NCBI GenBank assembly: GCA_900548485.1
Contig: URKL01000149.1
Coordinates: forward strand, 1-5,401
Length of the DNA stretch: 5,401 nucleotides
From: an uncultured Succinatimonas sp.
Lineage (GTDB): Bacteria; Pseudomonadota; Gammaproteobacteria; Enterobacterales; Succinivibrionaceae
Direction of reading: 5' to 3'
In this document: in pieces, positions 1-4,319 of the stretch
Position numbering within the stretch: the stretch's first letter is position 1
Layout: the number at the start of each line of letters is the position of its first letter
The notes under the pieces: generated by a model
Database searches by the model: none
The model's input: only the letters and a program-made list of their open reading frames with translations
Told to the model about the DNA's origin: nothing
Program-made: the position numbers and the translations under genes

Positions 1-864
1 GTAAATATGTTTGAGCGCGATTATCAGCGTTTAGGTAATACTTTAGAATTATTGCGTACTAGTCCCTTAGGATCAGCTGCTTTAGCTGGTACTGCTTATA
101 ATATCGATCGCGATAAGTTAGCTGTAGCTTTAGGCTTTAGAGAGGCTACTGCAAATAGTTTAGATGCTGTATCAGATCGTGATCATGTTATGGAATTATT
201 ATCTGATGCTTCTATTTCTATGGTGCATTTATCCCGCTTAGCTGAAGATTTAATTATTTATAATAGTGGTGAAGCTCATTTTGTAGAACTTTCTGATAAG
301 GTAACTTCTGGATCTTCCTTAATGCCACAAAAGAAGAACCCAGATGCTTTAGAGCTTATCCGTGGTAAATGTGGTCGTGTTGTTGCTGCTTTAACCGGTA
401 TGTTAGTTACTTGCAAAGCTCTGCCCTTAGCCTATGATAAAGACTTACAAGAGGACAAAGAGCGTTTGTTTGATGCTATGGATACCTGGGAAGACAGCAT
501 ATATATGGCTTCCTTAGTATTTGAAGGTATCAAGCTTAATTCTAAAATTGCAGAAAATGCCGCTAAAGGAGGCTATTCTAATGCAACAGAACTTGCAGAT
601 TATTTAGTTTCAAAGGGTATTCCATTTAGAGAAGCTCATTCTATTGTTGGTAGAGTAGTACTATATGCAATTTCAATGCAAAAGCCTTTAGAGGATATGT
701 CTGTAGAGGAATTTAAGCAGTTTAATGAAGTTATCTCTGATGATGTTTATCCGTGTTTACAGCTTGAGAACATCATTGCAAGACGAGATATTAAAGGTGG
801 TACAGCTCCGTCTCAAACAGCTTCTGAATTGCTATTATGGAATGAACGCTTAGCTACTAGATAG
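1..864 (+). CDS. argH: Argininosuccinate lyase, C-terminal part (5' end outside window)
   Basis: This enzyme cleaves argininosuccinate to arginine and fumarate, the last step of arginine biosynthesis, in the cytoplasm as a homotetramer. The reading frame is open from base 1 (Val-Asn before the first Met), so the Met at base 7 is internal. The 287 residues present align along their whole length with E. coli ArgH (about 457 residues), so roughly 170 N-terminal residues are missing from the window. Visible family features are [25 protein letters not shown], and the fumarase/aspartase superfamily signature [12 protein letters not shown] at bases 310-345, whose serine-bearing loop closes over the active site. 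DKDLQEDKE and the [20 protein letters not shown] stretch also match ArgH rather than fumarase or aspartase. The frame is intact to the TAG stop. An intrinsic terminator follows 20 bases later, so argH is the last gene of its transcript. Its promoter and operon partners cannot be seen. Confidence 0.97.
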   Translation, partial: VNMFERDYQRLGNTLELLRTSPLGSAALAGTAYNIDRDKLAVALGFREATANSLDAVSDRDHVMELLSDASISMVHLSRLAEDLIIYNSGEAHFVELSDKVTSGSSLMPQKKNPDALELIRGKCGRVVAALTGMLVTCKALPLAYDKDLQEDKERLFDAMDTWEDSIYMASLVFEGIKLNSKIAENAAKGGYSNATELADYLVSKGIPFREAHSIVGRVVLYAISMQKPLEDMSVEEFKQFNEVISDDVYPCLQLENIIARRDIKGGTAPSQTASELLLWNERLATR

Positions 865-883
865 TACGTATATAAGCAATAAG

Positions 884-927
884 AAGGCCGATCATATTAT
901 CTATATGATTGGCCTTTAGTTTTTTTT
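884..927 (+). terminator. Intrinsic terminator of argH
   Basis: A 14-bp stem (884-897 with 903-916, one G-U pair) closes a 5-base loop, and T8 follows at 920-927 after three bases. It lies 20 bases after the argH stop codon. On the minus strand the same stem lies just beyond the kinase pseudogene, but the following sequence is only weakly T-rich, so it mainly serves argH. Confidence 0.92.
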
Positions 928-940
928 ATATCAAGATAAA

Positions 941-1208
941 TCAGTGATTTTCTAAGCAGACTTTTACCTCATAAGGAGTTGGGAAGGATTTTGGTACTGC
1001 GTTTTTGTACAGATAAGGTAGCAAAGGCTCAACCTACCTTCATAGAATGTACAATAGTCAATAACTATTGGAGCAGCTACCGATAAAAGTATCATTAGCA
1101 CCAGTAGTATCAATATTTAACTTTAAAGCATGGAACTTTAATACAGTCATCAGCTGTTACAAGCATAGATTCTCGTGAGCCCATAGTGACGATAACATTT
1201 CTTAACCT
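941..1208 (-). pseudogene. Remnant of a ribokinase/PfkB-family sugar kinase, last third only
   Basis: Read on the minus strand in shifting frames, this segment gives the C-terminal part of a ribokinase-type kinase, which normally phosphorylates ribose or deoxyribose at the 5 position. From 1199 down to 1116 it reads NVIVTMGSRESMLVTADDC then IKVPCFKVK, matching the family's VIVTLGS...G.LLV segment. One base out of frame (near 1115) follows IDTTGANDTFIG at 1114-1079, the ATP-binding and catalytic motif that is normally DTTGAGDTF. After a stop at 1060-1058 the frame changes to AFATLSVQKR (1028-999) with a stop just before it at 1031-1029. The frame changes again to AVPKSFPTPYEVKVCLENH, ending in TGA at 943-941. 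At least three frame changes and two internal stops mean no product. About the first 220 codons are absent, replaced by a deoC fragment. Ribokinase and deoxyribokinase cannot be told apart from this part, although the adjoining deoC favours a (deoxy)ribose role. Confidence 0.82.
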
Positions 1209-1333
1209 AGATAGAACTTACGCAGGCACTCATAAAATTATTTTCGCGAGCTTCTTTGATAATTTTGTCTAAACCAGCCTCAATAGCATCCTGTTTTTAA
1301 GATGGTATGGTCGATATATTTGTTTAATTACAT
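1201..1333 (-). pseudogene. deoC: Remnant of deoxyribose-phosphate aldolase deoC, N-terminal ~45 codons
   Basis: DeoC splits deoxyribose 5-phosphate into acetaldehyde and glyceraldehyde 3-phosphate in nucleoside and deoxyribose catabolism. On the minus strand an ATG at 1333-1331 is followed by TAA as codon 2, then LNKYIDHTILK, the standard DeoC N-terminus. One extra A in the A-run near 1294-1298 shifts the frame. It then continues QDAIEAGLDKIIKEARENN and FMSACVSSI, matching the family's EAREYNFMSVCVNP region. A TAG at 1209-1207 stands where DeoC proteins usually have an aromatic residue (consistent with TGG to TAG), and VKKCY follows. The homology then ends and ribokinase sequence begins. The catalytic lysine and the rest of the TIM barrel are gone. 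A GAGGA Shine-Dalgarno sequence remains upstream. Three lesions in 45 codons make this a decayed fragment. Confidence 0.8.
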
Positions 1334-1340
1334 ATTTTGT

Positions 1341-1345
1341 TCCTC
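1341..1345 (-). promoter_or_regulatory. Relict ribosome binding site of the deoC fragment
   Basis: GAGGA on the minus strand lies 7 bases before the ATG at 1333-1331. It marks the original deoC start and shows that the 5' end of the gene was kept when the rest was deleted. With TAA as the second codon it can no longer support a product. Confidence 0.6.
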
Positions 1346-1465
1346 GAAATAATAAAAATAAACTTGTTATGAATTTTAAAGATTTAAGAGGACCAAAATC
1401 TTATATATCACATTTTCTTAATGCTGTATTTTACAAATGTAGTTTTAATGATTTTAAAAAGTTTT
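1346..1465. other. Intergenic stretch with no convincing gene
   Basis: This very AT-rich stretch lies between the deoC remnant and the dut terminator. The only reading frame of note is a 32-codon plus-strand ORF at 1369-1467 (starts MNFKDLRGPK, ends FNDFKKF). It has no ribosome binding site, is not recognisable, and ends at the edge of the dut terminator. It could be chance or the tail of another eroded gene. On the minus strand the stretch probably held the old deoC promoter, but no clear -35/-10 pair is visible. Confidence 0.3.
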
Positions 1466-1495
1466 AAATAAAACGGCCACATATGAAGTGGCCGT
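1466..1495 (-). terminator. Intrinsic terminator of the coaBC-dut operon
   Basis: An 8-bp perfect GC-rich stem (ACGGCCAC at 1473-1480 with GTGGCCGT at 1488-1495) closes a 7-base loop. On the minus strand it is followed by TTTATTT. It starts 14 bases after the dut stop codon. The plus-strand side has no T-run, so it works for dut. Confidence 0.85.
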
Positions 1496-1509
1496 AATAG
1501 AGATTTTAA

Positions 1510-1962
1510 TTAAACTCCTGTAGAACCAAAGCCATTAATACCTCGTTCGCTAGGATTAAAATCATTTACTAATTCAAAATTAGCGCGGATGATAGGCATA
1601 AATAGCATCTGTGCAACTCTATCTCCAACATGAATTTCAAAAGGTTTGTCGCTATGATTCCATAAAGGCATCATAAGTGGCCCTTGGTAGTCAGCATCGA
1701 TAATTCCGGTTAAATTACTAAGAACAATGCCGTGTTTAAAGCCTAAACCTGATCTTGGCACAATAACGGCGCAGACGTTACTATCCCCAATATACATAGC
1801 AAAGCCAGCATGTACCATTCGTACCTCTCCTGGATTTAGGATAAAATCTTCTTTTTCCATAGCTCGAAGATCCATGCCCGCAGCTTGTACGGTTTCATAA
1901 TCTGGTAAGGGAAAGGTGGTTCCTAAACGGGGATCAAGGATTTTGAGTTGCACATTTAACAT
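1510..1962 (-). CDS. dut: Deoxyuridine 5'-triphosphate nucleotidohydrolase (dUTPase)
   Basis: Dut hydrolyses dUTP to dUMP and pyrophosphate. This keeps uracil out of DNA and supplies dUMP for thymidylate synthesis; the family is a cytoplasmic homotrimer. The 150-residue protein has all five trimeric-dUTPase motifs in order: AAGMDLRA (27-34), PRSGLGFKHGI (69-79), GIIDADYQG (86-94, with the catalytic-base Asp89 and uracil-stacking Tyr92), GDRVAQMLF (113-121), and the glycine-rich C-terminal arm RGINGFGSTG (140-149) that closes on the phosphates. Length matches E. coli Dut (about 151). The start chosen is the ATG at 1962-1960. It follows the coaBC stop by one base and has GAGG six bases upstream. 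An ATG four codons earlier (1974) would overlap coaBC by 11 bases and has no good ribosome site. The tight spacing implies cotranscription and translational coupling with coaBC, as in E. coli. slmA, which follows dut in E. coli, is not here. Confidence 0.97.
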   Translation of the reverse strand: MLNVQLKILDPRLGTTFPLPDYETVQAAGMDLRAMEKEDFILNPGEVRMVHAGFAMYIGDSNVCAVIVPRSGLGFKHGIVLSNLTGIIDADYQGPLMMPLWNHSDKPFEIHVGDRVAQMLFMPIIRANFELVNDFNPSERGINGFGSTGV

Positions 1963-1963
1963 C

Positions 1964-3265
1964 TTATACCTCATCCAAAGATGCTTTATAGGCTTTGATA
2001 ATTAAGCTAACTAAACGTTGAGCAATAATAGTTTTTGATTCTTGTGTAAAATGGGCAACTTTTCCATCTTTATCAAATACAGTGACCTCATTATCATTGC
2101 TATCAAAGCCAATTTTAGAAGAAGCTACATTATTAAGAACAATTAAATCCAAATGCTTACGTAAAAGTTTATCTTGGGCGTTTTGCTCTAAATTAGAAGT
2201 TTCAGCAGCAAAACCTACAGTAAAGGGACGATTGTTTTCCCGCATACCAACCGTAGCAATGATATCGGGATTTTTGATGAGATGTAAACACAACTCATCA
2301 ATACCACTTTGCTTTTTGATTTTGTCAGAGGCAATGTGCTCGCTTCTATAATCAGCAACTGCAGCCGCACCAATGAATATATGTTGTTTTGTAACTTCAC
2401 TATCTACGGCCGTGAGCATTTGTTGAGCTGAGCGCACATTTATACATTTAATTCCTGAAGGAGGAGTAAGATTAACCGGGCCACTTATAAGAGTTACCTC
2501 AGCACCTGTTGCTTTACAAGCTTCAGCTAAGGCATACCCCATTTTCCCTGAGCTTCTATTAGAAATAAAGCGTACAGGATCTAAATCCTCCACAGTTGGG
2601 CCTGCAGTGATTAAAATCTTAAGTCCAGCTCCATCAGCAGCTGGGAGAAGTTTTGTTTGAGTCAAGCCTAAAGGAGATTGTGGTTTAGGCAGTAGAGGAT
2701 CATCTTTGAAAGCGATTCTATCACTTAAAATTGTACAAATAATATCGCAAATTTCCTCAGGTTCAGGCAGTCTTCCCTCAGCGCTTACTCCACAGGCAAG
2801 ATCGCCTACACCAGGCTTAATTACATAAATGCCTCGTTCTTTTAAAGTCTTAAGATTAGCTTGAGTGGCTTGATTACGATACATATTTACATTCATAGCA
2901 GGCGCAACTAATACAGGGCTAGTTGTAGCTAAGAAAGTTGCTGTGAGAAGATTATCTGCCATTCCTGCAGTAATTTTTGCAATAGTATTAGCTGTAGCCG
3001 GTGCTATAACCATTAAATCTGCATCACGAGCTAAGTTTACATGGGAGATACGATTAGCCTCAGAAAAAATATCTACGCCTACAGGATTACCAGAAAGTGC
3101 TTCAAATGTTGCTTTGCCGACTAATTTAGTAGCAGCAGGGGTCATAATTACGTGTACAGAGGCTCCAAGCTTTACTAATAAGCGACATAAGGTACAAGCT
3201 TTATAAGCGGCAATACCACCGCTTACGCCTAAGAGAATCTTTCGATCTTGCAGTTTGGCTTTCAT
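1964..3265 (-). CDS. coaBC: Bifunctional phosphopantothenoylcysteine decarboxylase/phosphopantothenate-cysteine ligase
   Basis: CoaBC carries out two successive steps of coenzyme A synthesis. The CoaB half joins 4'-phosphopantothenate to cysteine using CTP; the FMN-dependent CoaC half decarboxylates the product to 4'-phosphopantetheine. From the ATG at 3265 the protein has 433 residues. The CoaC domain (about 1-180) shows GVSGGIAAYK (13-22), His75, APAMN with Asn125, and ACG with Cys158. These residue numbers equal those of the known E. coli active-site residues, which strongly supports this start over an ATG seven codons upstream. The CoaB domain (about 215-433) shows ITAGPTVEDLDPVRFISN ending at Asn236, SSGKMG, AAAVADYR, KIKK starting at Lys315, NPDI and VGFAAET. 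Asn236 and Lys315 correspond to E. coli Asn210 and Lys289, so the proline-containing linker (about 181-214) is 26 residues longer than in E. coli. The gene is first in the coaBC-dut operon and divergent from rpmB. Confidence 0.97.
   Translation of the reverse strand: MKAKLQDRKILLGVSGGIAAYKACTLCRLLVKLGASVHVIMTPAATKLVGKATFEALSGNPVGVDIFSEANRISHVNLARDADLMVIAPATANTIAKITAGMADNLLTATFLATTSPVLVAPAMNVNMYRNQATQANLKTLKERGIYVIKPGVGDLACGVSAEGRLPEPEEICDIICTILSDRIAFKDDPLLPKPQSPLGLTQTKLLPAADGAGLKILITAGPTVEDLDPVRFISNRSSGKMGYALAEACKATGAEVTLISGPVNLTPPSGIKCINVRSAQQMLTAVDSEVTKQHIFIGAAAVADYRSEHIASDKIKKQSGIDELCLHLIKNPDIIATVGMRENNRPFTVGFAAETSNLEQNAQDKLLRKHLDLIVLNNVASSKIGFDSNDNEVTVFDKDGKVAHFTQESKTIIAQRLVSLIIKAYKASLDEV
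1969..1972 (-). promoter_or_regulatory. Ribosome binding site of dut
   Basis: GAGG on the minus strand lies six bases before the ATG at 1962-1960 and inside the last codons of coaBC. It decides in favour of the 150-residue start over the ATG at 1974, and fits translational coupling with coaBC. Confidence 0.7.
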
Positions 3266-3272
3266 TATTAAG

Positions 3273-3278
3273 CTCCTT
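3273..3278 (-). promoter_or_regulatory. Ribosome binding site of coaBC
   Basis: AAGGAG on the minus strand lies seven bases before the ATG at 3265-3263. It lies downstream of the alternative ATG at 3286, so it can only serve the shorter, 433-residue start. Confidence 0.9.
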
Positions 3279-3307
3279 TTTTGCATAAATTTGCTTTGAT
3301 AATGGTA

Positions 3308-3339
3308 ATTATATATAGCTATATAAAAAAAATAGTGAA
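3308..3339 (-). promoter_or_regulatory. Possible coaBC promoter
   Basis: A perfect -10 hexamer TATAAT reads on the minus strand at 3313-3308, giving a leader of about 35 bases. The best -35 match is TTCACT at 3339-3334, with an overlong 20-base spacer, so the -35 is doubtful. A 14-bp palindrome, TATATAGCTATATA (3312-3325), overlaps the -10. Confidence 0.4.
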
Positions 3340-3355
3340 TTAATTTTTATAAATA

Positions 3356-3386
3356 TTGATCGAAATGACCTTTTTTACGTTATAAT
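3356..3386 (+). promoter_or_regulatory. Probable rpmB-rpmG promoter
   Basis: A perfect TATAAT at 3381-3386 is followed by a GC-rich discriminator, CTGCG, a feature known from growth-rate- and ppGpp-controlled ribosomal promoters. The best -35 is TTGATC at 3356-3361 with a long 19-base spacer. AT-rich sequence upstream (3325-3355) could act as an UP element. Initiation near 3393 would give a leader of about 190 bases before rpmB. Confidence 0.6.
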
Positions 3387-3455
3387 CTGCGATTACCACG
3401 TAAAAGAAAGGAAAGGCTGGTCCTTACCTGAAAATCAAGCTGCGTTGCACAGCGT

Positions 3456-3492
3456 TGACTGCAAAAAAATATATGTTTTGCGGTCAGTTTTT
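3456..3492 (+). terminator. Terminator-like hairpin in the rpmB leader (candidate attenuator)
   Basis: An 11-bp stem (3456-3466 with 3476-3486, one U-G pair) closes a 9-base loop, and T5 follows after one base (3488-3492). It has the form of an intrinsic terminator but lies between the proposed promoter and rpmB. Partial termination here would release an RNA of about 100 bases and lower rpmB-rpmG expression. Smaller hairpins are possible upstream: AAGGA/TCCTT (3408-3412 with 3421-3425) and GCTG/CAGC (3439-3442 with 3450-3453). Function is inferred from shape and place only. Confidence 0.5.
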
Positions 3493-3504
3493 GTTGTGTA
3501 AAAT
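3476..3504 (+). promoter_or_regulatory. Weak second promoter candidate for rpmB
   Basis: TAAAAT at 3499-3504 lies 17 bases after TTTTGC (3476-3481). Initiation here would bypass the terminator-like hairpin. Both hexamers are poor matches in AT-rich DNA, so this is a weak candidate. Confidence 0.2.
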
Positions 3505-3533
3505 ACAGTAAGTTTTAACTTTAAGCTTTTATT

Positions 3534-3554
3534 CTGTAGCCGCTTAGGCGACAG
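3534..3554 (+). promoter_or_regulatory. Hairpin just upstream of the rpmB ribosome site
   Basis: CTGT and GCC (3534-3537, 3539-3541) pair with GGC and ACAG (3547-3549, 3551-3554) around an A/G mismatch and a 5-base loop. T8 (3563-3570) and the Shine-Dalgarno GGAG (3571-3574) follow. This is the kind of place where a ribosomal protein could bind to control translation, but no known leader motif is recognised. Confidence 0.35.
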
Positions 3555-3585
3555 CAATTAACTTTTTTTTGGAGTGTGAACTAAC

Positions 3586-3822
3586 ATGTCCAGAGTTTGC
3601 CAAGTTACGGGTAAGCGCCCGACTGTAGGTAATCTGCGTTCCCACGCAAAGAATGCGGCAAAGCGCCGTTTTCTGCCTAATTTAAAATATCATCGTTTTT
3701 GGGTTGAGAGCGAAGGCCGCTTTGTAAGACTTCGTGTTACCACCAAAGGCATGCGTACTATTGATAAAGTTGGTATTGATGCAGTTTTAGCTGACATCCG
3801 TGCTAACGGTACCAAGATCTAA
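3586..3822 (+). CDS. rpmB: 50S ribosomal protein L28
   Basis: L28 is a small basic protein of the large ribosomal subunit, bound to 23S rRNA. The 78-residue product has the same length as E. coli L28 and matches it end to end: [12 protein letters not shown] at the start, [16 protein letters not shown] in the middle, [16 protein letters not shown] (36-51), KGMRTIDK and a final [13 protein letters not shown]. The start is supported by GGAG at 3571-3574, 11 bases upstream, a somewhat long spacing after a T8 run. There is only one cysteine, so this is the form without a zinc-binding cysteine set. rpmG follows after a 12-base gap containing its own ribosome site, so both are made from one transcript. 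The long structured leader suggests control before or at translation initiation. Confidence 0.98.
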   Translation: MSRVCQVTGKRPTVGNLRSHAKNAAKRRFLPNLKYHRFWVESEGRFVRLRVTTKGMRTIDKVGIDAVLADIRANGTKI

Positions 3823-3834
3823 TAGGAGTTAGTT

Positions 3835-4005
3835 ATGGCTAAGAAAGGCGGTCGTGAAAAGATCCGTTTAAATTCAACTGCAGGAACTGGTCACTTCTAT
3901 ACTACTGATAAGAATCGTCGTGCTACCCCAGGTAAGCTCGAGATGATGAAGTACGATCCGGTTGTTCGTAAGCATGTTCTTTATAAAGAAGGCAAGATTA
4001 AGTAA
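3835..4005 (+). CDS. rpmG: 50S ribosomal protein L33
   Basis: L33 is a small protein of the large ribosomal subunit. The 56-residue product starts [17 protein letters not shown], continues [19 protein letters not shown] and ends [17 protein letters not shown], close to E. coli L33 (55 residues). The one extra residue falls in the Lys/Gly run near the start. It has no cysteines, so it is the zinc-independent (C-minus) form that needs no metal. AGGAG (3824-3828) lies six bases before the ATG, in the short gap after rpmB. It is the second and last gene of the operon, with a terminator 33 bases after its stop. Its 57 codons fall below common ORF length cut-offs, so it is easily missed. Confidence 0.98.
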   Translation: MAKKGGREKIRLNSTAGTGHFYTTDKNRRATPGKLEMMKYDPVVRKHVLYKEGKIK

Positions 4006-4014
4006 TCTTGTATG

Positions 4015-4030
4015 AACTTTTGCAAAAGTT
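4015..4030 (+). repeat. 16-bp perfect palindrome after rpmG
   Basis: AACTTTTGCAAAAGTT is identical to its reverse complement. It lies 9 bases after the rpmG stop and just before the terminator. In RNA it could form a weak 6-bp stem with a 4-base loop, perhaps protecting the 3' end. A binding site or chance in AT-rich DNA are alternatives. Confidence 0.5.
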
Positions 4031-4038
4031 TATCAATT

Positions 4039-4065
4039 ATGCCCTCAATTTGAGGGCATTTTTTT
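4039..4065 (+). terminator. Intrinsic terminator of rpmB-rpmG
   Basis: ATGCCCTCA (4039-4047) pairs perfectly with TGAGGGCAT (4051-4059) around a 3-base loop, and a run of seven T covers 4059-4065. This is a textbook terminator, 33 bases after the rpmG stop. Confidence 0.95.
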
Positions 4066-4097
4066 ATCTATAAAAAATAAGTAGTTAAGCAAAATAA

Positions 4098-4114
4098 TTG
4101 AAAATAATTTTCAA
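4098..4114. repeat. Short inverted repeat in the AT-rich gap before ompA
   Basis: TTGAAAA (4098-4104) and TTTTCAA (4108-4114) flank TAA. It lies about 60 bases upstream of the ompA -10 element and could be a regulator site or chance in this AT-rich gap (4066-4171), which otherwise shows no gene. Confidence 0.3.
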
Positions 4115-4171
4115 AACAAATTTAAATAAGCAACAAATAGAAATATGTATTCAATAATATTTCTTTTAATA

Positions 4172-4180
4172 TGCTAGAAT
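4172..4180 (+). promoter_or_regulatory. Extended -10 promoter of ompA
   Basis: TGCTAGAAT is an extended -10 element (TG, one base, then TAGAAT at 4175-4180). No good -35 lies 16-18 bases upstream, which is usual for extended -10 promoters. Initiation near 4187 would give a leader of about 130 bases, similar in length to the long stabilising ompA leader known in E. coli. Confidence 0.5.
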
Positions 4181-4186
4181 TCAAAA

Positions 4187-4319
4187 TGAGATCACGATCA
4201 AGCCGATATAAAATAATTATTGCGGATGTAGAGTGATCAATACCGGATGTAAAAGTTCGGCTATTGTTAGACCTAATTCCTTTGGGTTTAAATTTTATTT
4301 AAAAGTTGGAATATGTACT
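4187..4319 (+). promoter_or_regulatory. Long 5' untranslated leader of ompA
   Basis: This is the region between the proposed start site and the ompA ATG. It contains a direct repeat, CGGATGTA at 4223-4230 and 4244-4251 (21 bases apart). It also has two mutually interleaved pairing options: GATCAC 4190-4195 with GTGATC 4233-4238, and AGCCGA 4201-4206 with TCGGCT 4257-4262. Only a weak ribosome site (GGA at 4308-4310, nine bases before the ATG) is seen. Structure here may set mRNA lifetime or be an sRNA target, as for E. coli ompA; this is inference. Confidence 0.4.

Noticed and set aside
941..1333. Programmed frameshifting or stop-codon readthrough rather than a pseudogene
   Set aside because: There are four or more frame changes and at least four stops at unrelated sites, and most of both enzymes, including DeoC's catalytic part, is missing.
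1389..1413. Possible CRP-like site (TGTGA half) upstream of the deoC remnant, minus strand
   Set aside because: Only one half-site matches; the other half is poor, and such halves are common by chance.
1369..1467. 32-codon plus-strand ORF as a small gene
   Set aside because: No ribosome site, no recognisable product, strongly AT-driven composition, and its end abuts the dut terminator.
1963..1974. Upstream ATG for dut at 1974
   Set aside because: It has no good ribosome site and overlaps coaBC, while the ATG at 1962 has GAGG at proper spacing and gives the usual family length.
2082..2351. Plus-strand open frame antisense to coaBC
   Set aside because: It lies wholly within the well-conserved coaBC frame and resembles no known protein; it is a shadow frame, as are 2943-3206 (+), 2215-2400 (-), 4392-4577 (-) and 5099-5311 (-).
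3266..3286. Upstream ATG for coaBC at 3286
   Set aside because: The AAGGAG ribosome site lies inside this extension, and active-site numbering equals E. coli only from the ATG at 3265.
4233..4319. N-terminal extension of ompA from an in-frame GTG
   Set aside because: It adds 29 residues ahead of a complete signal peptide, which would abolish export; the ATG at 4320 fits the family start.
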